A stretch of 64,000 nucleotides of DNA. Origin: Kiloniella sp. EL199 (GTDB taxonomy: Bacteria; Pseudomonadota; Alphaproteobacteria; Kiloniellales; Kiloniellaceae). The notes below the pieces were generated by a model. It was not told the origin of the DNA, ran no database searches, and was given only the letters and a program-made list of their open reading frames with translations. The translations under genes were made by a program, and so were the position numbers. Below, piece after piece: positions 44,156-53,837 of this stretch. The stretch spans positions 124,001 through 188,000 of the forward strand of contig NZ_OMPU01000010.1 of assembly GCF_900313065.1 (NCBI RefSeq), read 5' to 3'. How positions within the stretch are numbered: the stretch's first letter is position 1; each line of letters opens with the position of its first letter.

Positions 44156-46474
44156 GTGGATGAGCTTGGTGAGAAGCTGCGCTATAAACCAATTATGACA
44201 GACGAATCGCAAATGCAAAACGACGGGCTACCGCCTTATCTTACTGGTCTTAATGAATCGCAGATGGATGCCGTTCAGACCACGGATGGACCCGTTCTTG
44301 TCTTGGCTGGGGCCGGGACGGGGAAGACGCGAGTTTTGACAACACGCCTAGCCCATATTTTAGCGACAGGAAAAGCTTTCCCTGGTCAGGTCCTTGCTGT
44401 GACCTTTACCAATAAAGCGGCGCAGGAAATGAAAGAGCGTGTTGCTTCGATTCTGAATGAACCGACCGTCGAGCGCTGGTGGTTGGGTACTTTTCATGCC
44501 ATCGCGGTTCGTATGTTGCGGGCTCATGCAGAGAAGGTTGGCCTAGGAAGTGATTTTGCGATTATTGACACGGATGATCAGTTGCGGTTGGTGAAGCAAC
44601 TTCTGAAAGAAAATAATCTCGACGATAAAAAATGGCCACCGAAATCTGTTCTTGGTGTTATTCAGCGCTGGAAGGATCGGGGGCAAACACCTGATCATGT
44701 TTCCGCCAATGAAGCCAAAGAATTCGCAGGTGGGCGCATTCATAAAATTTACCAGAGCTATCAACAGCGTATGAAAGAACTTAACGCCTGTGATTTTGGC
44801 GATTTGCTCTTGCATACCTTGGTGATTTTCCAAACCTATCCGGATGTGTTGGCGGATTACCATCGGCGTTTTCATTATATTCTGGTTGATGAGTACCAGG
44901 ATACCAACGTGGCCCAGTATCTTTGGTTGCGTCTTTTAGCGCAGGGGCACCAAAATGTGTGCTGTGTCGGGGATGATGACCAATCCATCTATGGATGGCG
45001 TGGGGCAGAGGTTGGTAATATCCTTCGCTTTGAAAAAGATTTTCCCGGTGCAAAAGTTGTTCGTCTGGAGCGAAACTATCGTTCAACCGGGCGCATTCTT
45101 GCTGCAGCCTCTTCTGTCATCAGTCATAACGAAGGGCGACTAGGCAAGACGCTCTGGACCGACGATGATGAAGGGGAAATGCTTCGAGTGCGCGGACTAT
45201 GGGATGGCGAAGCCGAAGCTAGGTTTGTCGGCGAAGAGACGGAAAGCTTGCAACGTCAAGGGCAATCATTGGATCAGATTGCTGTTCTTGTTCGCACAGG
45301 GGCGATGACCCGTGAATTTGAAGAACGGTTTTTGACGCTGGGCATTCCCTATCGGGTGATCGGCGGTGCGCGTTTCTATGAACGTATGGAAATACGTGAT
45401 GCTCTGGCTTATTTGCGCCTTGTGAATTCAGCGGATGACAGTTTGGCTTTTGAACGTTGTATTGCTAAGCCCAAAAGAGGGTTGGGGCCTGCTGCGATGG
45501 CAGTGATCCACCAGCTAGCACGACAGAATGAAACATCTCTGTTTAAGGCGGCACAGGAAATTGTTGAAACGGATGAGTTGCGCCCTGCTGCACGTAAGTC
45601 CATGGCAAATTTTGTCGCACAAGTTGAAAGTTGGCAGAGTAAGAAGAATGAGCTGGAACATACCGAATTGGCTGGTCTTGTTTTGGAAGAAAGTGGTTAT
45701 TTGGAATTCTGGCGGAATGATAAATCCGTAGAGGCCAAAGGGCGTGTTGAAAACTTGGGTGAGTTGGTCAATGCCTTGGATGAATTTGAAAGCCTTTCTG
45801 ATTTTCTTGAACACGTGAGCCTTGTGATGGATACCAACAGCCAGCAGAATCAGGAAATGGTTTCTATCATGACGTTGCATGGAGCCAAGGGACTGGAGTT
45901 TGAAACTGTTTTCCTGCCGGGCTGGGAAGAGGGGTTGTTCCCGAACCAACGCGCAATGGACGAACAAGGACTTAAGGGCTTGGAAGAAGAACGTCGGTTG
46001 GCTTACGTGGGGCTTACTCGCGCCAGAGAGCGTGCGATTATTTCCTTTGCTGCGAATAGACGTATGCACGGATCTTGGGCCTCTGCAATTCCGTCACGGT
46101 TTGTAGATGAACTTCCTCATGAACATATTGAACGAGAAAGTGATCGCGGTATCTATTCGGCACCGTTAGAGCCGTCGTATGGCGGGTTTGGTTCTGGAAA
46201 TAGAGGGTGGCAGGATAATGATCGCACTAGTCCGGGCATGCAGCGCGCCAGAAGCTATTCAGGAGGTGAACCTCAGCTTGTACGGCAAGCCGCGCAAAAA
46301 GTTTCAGAAAGTAAAAGTGGTTTTGGGCGTGGAGAGCGAGTTTTTCACCAAAAATTCGGCTATGGGCTCGTCACTTCGGTAGAAGGCGAACGCCTGACAA
46401 TTTCCTTTGATAAGGCGGGAAGCAAAAAAGTTCTGAGTAACTTCGTGGTTCCCGCCGAACAGGCAGGTATGTAA
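44156..46474 (+). CDS. uvrD: UvrD/PcrA-type ATP-dependent DNA helicase
   Basis: A 772-residue superfamily 1A 3'-5' helicase acting in repair and replication. The motifs appear in order: Walker A GAGTGKTRVLTTR, Ia TFTNKAAQEMKERV, II VDEYQDTN, III GDDDQSIYGWRGA, IV (VVRLERNYRST), V (TLHGAKGLEFETVFLPGWEEG) and VI (EERRLAYVGLTRARER). The C-terminal tail has the PcrA/UvrD RNA-polymerase-binding tudor-like segment (GERVFHQKFGYGLVTSVEGE). The GTG at 44156 has AGAGG 5 nt upstream; an ATG at 44195 is an alternative. It overlaps prmA by one nucleotide (TAATG), so they are translationally coupled. Confidence 0.95.
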   Translation: MDELGEKLRYKPIMTDESQMQNDGLPPYLTGLNESQMDAVQTTDGPVLVLAGAGTGKTRVLTTRLAHILATGKAFPGQVLAVTFTNKAAQEMKERVASILNEPTVERWWLGTFHAIAVRMLRAHAEKVGLGSDFAIIDTDDQLRLVKQLLKENNLDDKKWPPKSVLGVIQRWKDRGQTPDHVSANEAKEFAGGRIHKIYQSYQQRMKELNACDFGDLLLHTLVIFQTYPDVLADYHRRFHYILVDEYQDTNVAQYLWLRLLAQGHQNVCCVGDDDQSIYGWRGAEVGNILRFEKDFPGAKVVRLERNYRSTGRILAAASSVISHNEGRLGKTLWTDDDEGEMLRVRGLWDGEAEARFVGEETESLQRQGQSLDQIAVLVRTGAMTREFEERFLTLGIPYRVIGGARFYERMEIRDALAYLRLVNSADDSLAFERCIAKPKRGLGPAAMAVIHQLARQNETSLFKAAQEIVETDELRPAARKSMANFVAQVESWQSKKNELEHTELAGLVLEESGYLEFWRNDKSVEAKGRVENLGELVNALDEFESLSDFLEHVSLVMDTNSQQNQEMVSIMTLHGAKGLEFETVFLPGWEEGLFPNQRAMDEQGLKGLEEERRLAYVGLTRARERAIISFAANRRMHGSWASAIPSRFVDELPHEHIERESDRGIYSAPLEPSYGGFGSGNRGWQDNDRTSPGMQRARSYSGGEPQLVRQAAQKVSESKSGFGRGERVFHQKFGYGLVTSVEGERLTISFDKAGSKKVLSNFVVPAEQAGM

Positions 46475-47352
46475 TGAGAGAAGATAATTCCGCAGTTTGG
46501 GTTGTTGCCCTGGATATAAAAGAGGTCAACTTGCCGATCTATGAGCTTGCTCTGGAACCGCTTGATGGCGCGATTGTCACAACAAACCCTGACGAGGCAG
46601 GTGTTGTTTCTGTTAAAGTATATGTCGATGGCAAGCCATCTGATGTGCAGGTCAACAACATCTTAGCCAGTACGGCGGAAATTATTGGTGGTGACGTGCC
46701 TGCGATAACGGTTGCACAGCTTCCGGATATTGACTGGGTTGCTGAAAGCCAAAAAGCTTTGCCGCCAATCGTGGCCGGGAAGTTCTTTGTGCATGGATCT
46801 CATGTAACAGAGCAGCCACCAAAAGATTCAGTTCCTCTTTTAATTGAAGCAAACGTAGCGTTTGGTACGGGGCAGCACGATACGACAAAGGGATGTTTGA
46901 TCGCACTCACGGATTTGGCCGGGGACAAAAAAATCGTTAATGCGTTGGATATGGGGTGCGGGTCCGGTATTCTCTCCATGGGAATCAAGATTCTATGGGA
47001 TTGCCCTGTTCTGGGCGTGGATATTGATGCTGATTCTGTACGTGTGGCGCTGGAAAATGCAGATCTGAATAACGTTTCAGATATTACCGGTGTTTGTGGT
47101 GACGGGTATAATGTACCTGAAGTTACTACACGTGGACCTTATGATCTGATCGCAGCAAACATTCTTGCTGAACCGCTTTGCCAAATGGCGCCTTTGTTGG
47201 AAAAGAACTTGGCCAAAGATGGTGTTGCTGTACTTTCTGGATTGCTTATTACCCAGCAGGATAAAGTGGTAAAAGCCCACGAATCCTTGGGGTTGAAAGT
47301 TATTCGTGAACTTCACTTGGGTGAATGGTCAACGCTGGTATTATCTAGATAA
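46474..47352 (+). CDS. prmA: Ribosomal protein L11 methyltransferase
   Basis: A 292-residue SAM-dependent enzyme that trimethylates L11. The N-terminal recognition domain (about 1-100) is followed by the conserved FGTGQHDTTKGCL, motif I ALDMGCGSGILSMG, VLGVDIDADSV, and the NILAEPLCQMAP (NxxP-like) catalytic segment. A C-terminal ELHLGEWSTLVL end is typical. It begins one nucleotide inside the helicase stop codon. Confidence 0.95.
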   Translation: MREDNSAVWVVALDIKEVNLPIYELALEPLDGAIVTTNPDEAGVVSVKVYVDGKPSDVQVNNILASTAEIIGGDVPAITVAQLPDIDWVAESQKALPPIVAGKFFVHGSHVTEQPPKDSVPLLIEANVAFGTGQHDTTKGCLIALTDLAGDKKIVNALDMGCGSGILSMGIKILWDCPVLGVDIDADSVRVALENADLNNVSDITGVCGDGYNVPEVTTRGPYDLIAANILAEPLCQMAPLLEKNLAKDGVAVLSGLLITQQDKVVKAHESLGLKVIRELHLGEWSTLVLSR

Positions 47353-47448
47353 ATCTTATTCAGTGTTATCTTGAAGAACTCATCATGTGATTACGTGCAT
47401 TTATAGGAAAAGCTTGAAAATAACATCTTTATTATAAATACTTTGCAG

Positions 47449-48240
47449 ATGATGAAAGCCTCTGAGAAACATTACGAATTGCTTGGCAAAATGAGTGTTG
47501 CCGATGATCTCGGAGTATATCAGGAGGCTTTGATCCATTTTGGCGGTTTGCTGTTTTCCCCCCAGAGTATATTGGTGATTTTGTTTCATAAACGAAAGCA
47601 GCCGCAAATTGTGTTTCGGTGGATTCCAGACCAAATCTTGCAAGAAACATTTGATAATATTTATCATCGTCTTGGATACATGTTAGATCCTTTTTATCAA
47701 CATGCATTTGACGAAAAGTTACAGCAGTGTGCGTATCATTTGAATGAGATTGCTCCAGATAGATTTGAACAAAGTGATTATTTTTCGACTTATTTTCGCG
47801 CAACTCGCATGGTTGATGAACTTGGTGCCCTTTTCCCGTTAGACGGGGATAGAACTGTTCACTTATCCATGGGGCGAAGTGCTGGTAATTCTCGGTATCG
47901 CGTTAGCGAAGTAAGAGCGTTCAAAGAAGTATCCCTTGCATTGATGCCTAAGTTGGTTCAGCTGATAGACAAGAATCAGACTAACTTTGAGGCTAAAGTT
48001 GATCACTCCGAACTTGTGGAACAATTTCTTTTTGTTTCTCAGGATAATGATACTAAATTGTCTGCGCGTGAAGCTCAGGTTGCTGCTCTCATCGTTCAAG
48101 GGCACTCTAGTCGTGCAATTGGGATGAAATTGGAAATATCAAGGCAAACTGTCAAGGTTCATCGGCGGAATTTGTATTCTAAGCTTGGTATTTCAGCTCA
48201 AAATGAACTTTTTGCCATTTTGATGAGACAGTTCCCCTGA
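47449..48240 (+). CDS. LuxR-family transcriptional regulator
   Basis: About 263 residues. The C-terminal 65 residues form a LuxR/GerE helix-turn-helix (LSAREAQVAALIVQGHSSRAIGMKLEISRQTVKVHRRNLYSKLGI). The upstream 195 residues do not show an obvious autoinducer-binding, REC or ATPase domain and are not recognised. ATG codons at 47449 and 47452 follow an in-frame TTG at 47443. It is convergent with the polyamine operon, whose last gene ends 12 nt away, so a direct link is possible but unproven. Confidence 0.85.
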   Translation: MMKASEKHYELLGKMSVADDLGVYQEALIHFGGLLFSPQSILVILFHKRKQPQIVFRWIPDQILQETFDNIYHRLGYMLDPFYQHAFDEKLQQCAYHLNEIAPDRFEQSDYFSTYFRATRMVDELGALFPLDGDRTVHLSMGRSAGNSRYRVSEVRAFKEVSLALMPKLVQLIDKNQTNFEAKVDHSELVEQFLFVSQDNDTKLSAREAQVAALIVQGHSSRAIGMKLEISRQTVKVHRRNLYSKLGISAQNELFAILMRQFP

Positions 48241-48252
48241 TATTTTTTTAGG

Positions 48253-49287
48253 TTAACATGCTTTTTCAAAACCATTTAGAACGTTAACTGTATTGATCCC
48301 AACTTTTTCGACAGCATAGCCACCTTCCATAATAAAAACGGTTGGTAGCTCTAAATCTGCGATTAATGCACCATAGTCTGTAAAATTATGGCTCTTTAGT
48401 TTGAAAAAACTGATCGGATCATCCTCAAATGTATCAACACCAAGTGATACCAGTAATAAATCAGGGCTGTAGGCTTTTATTTTGTCAAGCGCGTCAGTCA
48501 GAGATTGTTTCCAGATTTTGTAATCTGATTTAGGGGGCATTGGATAGTTTGCAGTATATCCAATACCAGCTTTGTCACCAGTTTCATCTGTATGCCCTAG
48601 AAAATAGGGGAAAGTATCCATTGGGTCCCCATGAAGGGATAGAAAAAAAACATCATCACGATCATAAAAGATGTGTTGTGTTCCGTTTCCATGGTGAAAA
48701 TCTACATCCAGAATCGCAACCTTTTTTGCTCCATTGTCACGCGCATACTGTGCTGCAATAGCGGCGTTATTCAGAAAGCAATATCCGCCAAACTGGTCAG
48801 CTGCAGCGTGGTGACCAGGTGGACGACATAAGGCAAAAACGGCGCGCTCACCTTGCATAACTTTATCCGTTGCGGTTAATGCGACGTTTTTACTTGCAAG
48901 CGCTGCTTCCCATGTACCTTTGGTAATAGTTGTTTCACTTGCCAATGCATAATACCCGATTTTGCCTTCTATATGACGGGGAATATGTGGGGCATTCATA
49001 GTTCGAGTTGGCCAACAGTTTGCGACAGCTTCACCATTAAAATCTTCTTTTTCCCATTCCGACCAGCAAGTTTCTAAAAATGTGAGGTAAGCTTTGTCGT
49101 GAATTTTTTCTACGGGCTCCATTCCGTATTCAATCGGCGGTTCAATTGGCCCCAATTCTACCGTCTTAATTCGATCAAGAATAATGTCCATTCGCTTTGG
49201 GCATTCAAAGGGAGGAACAATTTCGCCCCCGAAAATCTCCATCTTTGAATTCCGCAGAGCATGTTTTTTAGAATAAATAGTTATCAT
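48253..49287 (-). CDS. aphA: Acetylpolyamine amidohydrolase (histone deacetylase-like)
   Basis: A 344-residue zinc deacetylase of the class II HDAC fold, removing acetyl groups from polyamines. The active-site pieces are RPPGHHAA (charge-relay His pair), ILDVDFHHGNGTQ (zinc Asp and His) and SLHGDPMDTFPYFLGH; the last loop is a hallmark of acetylpolyamine amidohydrolases. It is the last gene of the pot operon, 82 nt after potD, so imported acetylated polyamines can be deacetylated in the cytoplasm. The zinc Asp in the C-terminal part lies in SLGVDTFEDDP. Confidence 0.92.
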   Translation of the reverse strand: MITIYSKKHALRNSKMEIFGGEIVPPFECPKRMDIILDRIKTVELGPIEPPIEYGMEPVEKIHDKAYLTFLETCWSEWEKEDFNGEAVANCWPTRTMNAPHIPRHIEGKIGYYALASETTITKGTWEAALASKNVALTATDKVMQGERAVFALCRPPGHHAAADQFGGYCFLNNAAIAAQYARDNGAKKVAILDVDFHHGNGTQHIFYDRDDVFFLSLHGDPMDTFPYFLGHTDETGDKAGIGYTANYPMPPKSDYKIWKQSLTDALDKIKAYSPDLLLVSLGVDTFEDDPISFFKLKSHNFTDYGALIADLELPTVFIMEGGYAVEKVGINTVNVLNGFEKAC

Positions 49288-49335
49288 AAAACTTTGTCCA
49301 GAACTTGAGGCTAAATCAGAATCAGGATTGTAGGT

Positions 49336-49357
49336 AGGCGGTGCTATTGCACCGCCT
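49336..49357. other. Hairpin between potD and aphA
   Basis: AGGCGGTG-CTATTG-CACCGCCT is a perfect 8-bp stem just after the potD stop on the minus strand. No T-run follows. Such hairpins commonly stabilise the mRNA of the abundant solute-binding protein. Confidence 0.6.
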
Positions 49358-49369
49358 GAAGTGGTGTCT

Positions 49370-50410
49370 TTATTGCAGCAAGGTTGTCCAAACTTTACTT
49401 TGCAATTTGATTGCTTTTTCAGAGCAGGTTTTGGTGAAAACCATTGGTGTCCCTTCGGGAGGGGATAATTCTTGAGCCGCCTTTAGTTTATCAGTAAAAA
49501 ATTCCTGACTGCCTGTGATTCCGTTTGAATACCCTGCGAAATTCGACTGAATGGCAATGTTTTCAGGTTGCATCATGAACTTGATAAACTTGAGTGCGTT
49601 ATCTAAGTTTTTTGCACCTTTTGGAATGGCCAGATTATCAGCCCAGGTAATTACGCCTTCTTTAGGAAAGGCATAACGCATACTGGCTTTAGCTTCGCGA
49701 GCGCGAATGGAATAACCATTCCAATTCTGGTGAATTGCTGTATCGCCAGAAGTCAGGCGTTCAAGAATACCATCAGAGTTATAAACTTTTACAAATGGCT
49801 TTTGAGTTTGAAGCAAATCTAATACTTGCCGCATTTCTTCTGGATTTTCATTACACAGAGATAAGCCCAGTGAAATCTGTGCCATAGAAATCACTTCATC
49901 TGCGGACTTAAACATTCCGATTTTACCTTGTAATTCTGATGGAGGCTGGAACAAGATCTCATACGTGTTGATGTCGCCATCGTATACTTCTGTATCAACA
50001 GTGAAGGATGTCGTTCCCCATTGCCAAGGTATTGTATATTGATTGTCTTTATCCCAAGGTGGGCTTTTGAAGTTAGCCGTCAGATTTTTATAGCTGGGCA
50101 TGTCTGCTGCATTGATCTTTTGTAGAAGACCTTCGGTTACAAAAATTTCTACAAAATTGTGGCTGGGAACAACAATATCATAGCCTTTTGCCCCGGATTT
50201 TAATTTTGCGAGAAGTGTTTCATTGGTATCGTATGTGTCCAATGTCACAGATATACCTGTTTCGGACTCAAATTTGGTGATCAGATCAGGGGCAGTGTAA
50301 TCTGTCCAATTATATATGAACAGATCTCCGTCTGCTGATGCAGGGGACGTACAGGCGATTATAGTCGCTGTTATTCCTGCTATGAGTGTGTTTCTTTTTT
50401 GTAAATCCAT
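49370..50410 (-). CDS. potD: Polyamine-type ABC transporter substrate-binding protein
   Basis: About 346 residues. The signal peptide (NTLIAGITATIIACTSPASA) precedes a mature protein opening with LFIYNWTDYTAPDLITKFES, the characteristic PotD/PotF start (YNWxxYxxPD). Further signatures are GYDIVVPSHNFV and IPWQWGTTSFTVDTEVY. The ATG at 50410 has GGGAAAGG upstream; the ATG at 50428 would add six residues. It lies between potC and aphA in the five-gene operon. Confidence 0.92.
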   Translation of the reverse strand: MDLQKRNTLIAGITATIIACTSPASADGDLFIYNWTDYTAPDLITKFESETGISVTLDTYDTNETLLAKLKSGAKGYDIVVPSHNFVEIFVTEGLLQKINAADMPSYKNLTANFKSPPWDKDNQYTIPWQWGTTSFTVDTEVYDGDINTYEILFQPPSELQGKIGMFKSADEVISMAQISLGLSLCNENPEEMRQVLDLLQTQKPFVKVYNSDGILERLTSGDTAIHQNWNGYSIRAREAKASMRYAFPKEGVITWADNLAIPKGAKNLDNALKFIKFMMQPENIAIQSNFAGYSNGITGSQEFFTDKLKAAQELSPPEGTPMVFTKTCSEKAIKLQSKVWTTLLQ

Positions 50411-50437
50411 TTTAGAAGCCTTTCCCATTGTTTTATC

Positions 50438-51226
50438 TCACCGTTTTTTTTCGACCAGGTATGAGATGGTTACAAAGATGATCGAAATGCATAATAGGAT
50501 TGTTGATACTGCGTTCACTTCCGGCGTAATACCAATGCGGACCAATGAATAGATATAGATTGGAAGAGTTGTTGATCCTGCTTCGGCGACCATGAGTGTG
50601 ATAATAAAATCATCAATAGATATGATAAATGCGAGCATTGCCCCTGAAATAATTCCAGGGGTGAGTAATGGCAATGTTACATAACGTAGGGTTGCCCATT
50701 TTGAGGCATATAAATCCTGTGCTGCAATTTCCATATTTTTATCCATGCCATGAAGCCGCGCACGAATAGGCAAATAGGCAAAAGGAATACAGAATACAGT
50801 ATGGGCGATAATAATATTTCCCAGCCCAAGAGATAAACCTATAACAGAAAAGAAAGTTAGTGTTGCAACTGCAGTGACGATTTCTGGAACCATAAGCGGC
50901 AGCATTAACACGCCATTAAAAACTGGTTTATGTTTTATTTGGTGATTCCGAGCAAGAGCCAAAGCGGCCATTGTTGCAAACGATGTGGCAAAAATAGTTG
51001 CAAATGTTGCGACAACAAGACTGTTCCAAGCTGCCCGACGAATGTCACTATTATCAAAGGCTTTGGCATACCAATTGAGACTGAACCCGTCCCAAACGGT
51101 GGCTGAATGCGTTGCGTTGAATGAAAAGACGACGAGTATTAGCAATGGAATGTACAAATATATAAAGAACCCAATGGTTGCTAGCCGAAACCCGGGTAAT
51201 GTGCGTATGTCTGTTTTCTGTGCCAT
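50438..51226 (-). CDS. potC: ABC transporter permease, PotC-like
   Basis: A 262-residue inner-membrane permease with six hydrophobic helices. The EAA loop (AAQDLYASKWATLRYVTLP) contacts the ATPase, followed by the LLTPGIISGAMLAFIISIDDF segment typical of PotC-type permeases. It shares its first base with the potB stop codon region. Confidence 0.93.
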   Translation of the reverse strand: MAQKTDIRTLPGFRLATIGFFIYLYIPLLILVVFSFNATHSATVWDGFSLNWYAKAFDNSDIRRAAWNSLVVATFATIFATSFATMAALALARNHQIKHKPVFNGVLMLPLMVPEIVTAVATLTFFSVIGLSLGLGNIIIAHTVFCIPFAYLPIRARLHGMDKNMEIAAQDLYASKWATLRYVTLPLLTPGIISGAMLAFIISIDDFIITLMVAEAGSTTLPIYIYSLVRIGITPEVNAVSTILLCISIIFVTISYLVEKKR

Positions 51227-52113
51227 CAGTGGATTGTACCTTCACTGTTGTTTTTATGTGCATTTCGTGCGTAGAGCATCAACGCAAGCATGACTACAAT
51301 TAGGATGATGACAGCTAAAGCTGATCCAAAAGGCCAGTTTCGAGCTGATGAAAATTGAAGCTGTACCAAGCTTCCCAACATCAGTTTTTGTCCGCCGCCC
51401 AGAAGTTCGGGTGCGATAAAAGCGCCTAAGGCAGGGATGAAAACCAGAATAGATCCGGCAACGATTCCGGGCATCGATAGTGGTAGAATAATTTTACGTA
51501 ATGTAATCCATCTCGTGGCGTATAGATCACGGGATGCTTCGATGAGCTTTACATCCAGTCGCTCTAGTGACGCGTAAATTGGTAAGATCATAAAAGGGAT
51601 ATATGTATATATCAGCCCCAGAGCGATTGCGCCTTCGGTATAGAGAAGTTTTACAGGCGTATCTGTAATACCAAACACTTGAAGGCTGTTATTGACTAAT
51701 CCAGTATCTCGTAAGACTAAAATCCAAGAATAGGTCCGGATCAAAAGATTTGTCCAAAAGGGAACGGTTATCAGTAGAATTAAAAAATTACGACGAGAGG
51801 GGGGCTGTATTGCGATGTAATAGGCGACGGGGAATCCTGCCACAAGGCATAGAATAACTGTGATTAGCGCAATCCAGATAGACCTGAAAATAATCACTAG
51901 ATATGCCGAATTAAATGATATCTCATCAAAAAGATCTCGTTCATACAGGATCTTTGTATAGGCCTCAGTTGTCAGATTCCAGTTCACTCCACCATAAGGG
52001 TTTGCTTCAAGAAGAGAGTAGGTAACGATAATAAGAATCGGTATGAACATGAAAAAACCGATCACAAATATTGCAGGCATTATTCCTACATATTGTTTGA
52101 TCTTATTTATCAT
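51226..52113 (-). CDS. potB: ABC transporter permease, PotB-like
   Basis: A 295-residue permease with about six helices. The EAA motif region EASRDLYATRWITLRKIILP and the following SMPGIVAGSILVFIPALGAF match PotB. The IRTYSWILVLRDTGLVN element is also typical. It overlaps potA by 4 nt upstream and potC by 1 nt downstream, showing tight translational coupling. Confidence 0.94.
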   Translation of the reverse strand: MINKIKQYVGIMPAIFVIGFFMFIPILIIVTYSLLEANPYGGVNWNLTTEAYTKILYERDLFDEISFNSAYLVIIFRSIWIALITVILCLVAGFPVAYYIAIQPPSRRNFLILLITVPFWTNLLIRTYSWILVLRDTGLVNNSLQVFGITDTPVKLLYTEGAIALGLIYTYIPFMILPIYASLERLDVKLIEASRDLYATRWITLRKIILPLSMPGIVAGSILVFIPALGAFIAPELLGGGQKLMLGSLVQLQFSSARNWPFGSALAVIILIVVMLALMLYARNAHKNNSEGTIH

Positions 52114-53204
52114 GAGTTTTCACTCTCTAATATGCGTATAGATGTGGGATCTATACGAAGCGAGACCTTGTCACCGGGCTTGGCAATAGCTAACCCGTTT
52201 TGTTGGTTTTCGTTGCGTACAACAATTGAAAGTGATGAATTTAACTCTATTTGATAATCTGTTGAGCTTCCCAGATAAACGATATCTTTTATTTCCCCGC
52301 TTACGAGTTCTAGAGTACTGAAATTAATAATGCTGATTTTCTCGGGACGGACAAAAAGTGTGACTTTAGCATTATCAGGCATGTTTGGGCGTAAGGGACC
52401 TTTCAGATGTACTCCGTTACCGATTTGATATGTTGTTACATCATTCTCTGATTTGACTATTGATGCGTCATAAAAGTTTGCATCGCCTATGAAATCTGCA
52501 ACAAACCTATTCGCAGGGGTTTCATAGATTTCATCTGGCTTTGCAATCTGTTGAACTTTACCTGCGGACATAACGGCAATACGGTCACTCATTGCGAGAG
52601 CTTCTTCTTGATCATGAGTGACAAAAACAAATGTTATGCCTGTTTCGCGCTGGAGGCGTTTAAGTTCTAAACGCATATTTTGCCGTAACTTTAGGTCTAA
52701 CGCAGATAGGGGCTCATCCAGTAGCAGGACTTTGGGCTGTGGTGCTAAAGCACGGGCTAATGCTACGCGTTGTTGTTGCCCACCAGACAGTTGTTTAGGC
52801 ATGCGCGTTGCAAAATCGTCTAGGTGCACAAGCTCAAGCATTTTTTCAGCAGCAGTATTGGCTTCATTCTCTGTTTTCCCCAAACGGCGCAGACCAAATG
52901 CGACATTTTCAATAATTGTCATATGTGGGAAGAGTGCATAGTGCTGAAAGACAGTGTTTACAGGTCGTTTTTCAGGAGGGAGATGAGATATATTTTGTTC
53001 AAACAGATGAAGTTTGCCAGCCGTTAAGTCTTCAAAGCCTGCAATTAATCTTAACAGAGTTGTTTTCCCGCATCCAGAAGGGCCAAGCAGGGTGAAGAAT
53101 TCATTATGGTGTATATCAAAAGAGATATTTTTAAGGGCATCAATAGATGGTGAGCCATGGTACGTTTTCTTGACATTTCGTACGGAAACTGCAACAGCCA
53201 TCAT
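52110..53204 (-). CDS. potA: Polyamine ABC transporter ATP-binding protein
   Basis: A 364-residue cytoplasmic ATPase. It contains Walker A GPSGCGKTT, the Q-loop (FQHYALFPHMTIIENV), signature LSGGQQQRVALARAL, Walker B VLLLDEPLSALD, and the switch His in VFVTHDQEEALAMSD. A C-terminal TOBE-like domain (about 270-360) is present. It is the first gene of the operon potA-potB-potC-potD-aphA. The upstream 250 bp contain its promoter, not pinpointed, and the DUF1127 terminator. Confidence 0.94.
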   Translation of the reverse strand: MMAVAVSVRNVKKTYHGSPSIDALKNISFDIHHNEFFTLLGPSGCGKTTLLRLIAGFEDLTAGKLHLFEQNISHLPPEKRPVNTVFQHYALFPHMTIIENVAFGLRRLGKTENEANTAAEKMLELVHLDDFATRMPKQLSGGQQQRVALARALAPQPKVLLLDEPLSALDLKLRQNMRLELKRLQRETGITFVFVTHDQEEALAMSDRIAVMSAGKVQQIAKPDEIYETPANRFVADFIGDANFYDASIVKSENDVTTYQIGNGVHLKGPLRPNMPDNAKVTLFVRPEKISIINFSTLELVSGEIKDIVYLGSSTDYQIELNSSLSIVVRNENQQNGLAIAKPGDKVSLRIDPTSIRILESENS

Positions 53205-53393
53205 TTTTCCTCATTTTGCAAATTGCCTTACCAATATTACTTGGAATGGCAAGAATTCAAAATCATGCTGGAATATAATGAACTTGGAAATACCACCAAA
53301 GGGGTAGTATTTTAGTTAAATATTTTGCTTTATTTAGATGTGTAGGAAAAGTTTACTGAGGAACTTTAGATAACTTAAATTGATGCTTTATAT

Positions 53394-53423
53394 AAAAAAC
53401 GCGCCGGAGTTTCCGGCGCGTTT
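53394..53423 (-). terminator. Intrinsic terminator of the DUF1127 gene
   Basis: AAACGCGCCGGA pairs with TCCGGCGCGTTT around a 3-nt loop, and on the minus strand is followed by TTTTTTATA. It begins 31 nt after the stop codon. Confidence 0.92.
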
Positions 53424-53453
53424 CAACAAGTAGTGCTGCAAGCAAAAGGGGGA

Positions 53454-53837
53454 TTATGCTGCGCGTACTGGCTTGCTGTTGTTTTCAGCTTTGTTTGTTT
53501 CTTGTGTAGAAACGAAGTCTGAAGAAGAAAGGAAAGAGAAACCTGGCTCAAAGGTTTTGGCTTCTTTTTCTTCTGCTTCAGCATAGAGGCTGTTTACAGT
53601 TGCTTCGATATTACCGCGACTTAGACCAATGTCGTTAAGTTCATGGTCGCTTAGGTTCCAAAGCTGATTTACAGTCGCACGGCGCTCCATGTAACTTTTG
53701 AAGCTCTGAACCATGCCGGAAATAGCAGCATAGATACGGTATGTTTTTGTGTAGCGGTGTGGTGCTACAGTAACGAATACAGGCTGGTTAGCGATTTCGT
53801 TGGCCGCGAATACGAATTTATCTTCTCTCATGATCAT
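53454..53837 (-). CDS. DUF1127 domain protein, long form
   Basis: A 127-residue protein. The DUF1127 core is central (ATVNQLWNLSDHELNDIGLS followed by RGNIE), which in other alphaproteobacteria is linked to RNA handling and phosphate/stress responses. It is longer than the usual 45-75 residues, with a roughly 50-residue N-terminal extension and a tail ending KPVRAA. ATG 53837 is preceded by AGGAGA about 5 nt away. It is a single gene with a strong terminator. Confidence 0.88.
   Translation of the reverse strand: MIMREDKFVFAANEIANQPVFVTVAPHRYTKTYRIYAAISGMVQSFKSYMERRATVNQLWNLSDHELNDIGLSRGNIEATVNSLYAEAEEKEAKTFEPGFSFLSSSDFVSTQETNKAENNSKPVRAA

Noticed and set aside
45515-46069. 184-codon minus-strand frame inside the helicase gene
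   Set aside because: It is antisense to conserved helicase motifs; no independent start signal.
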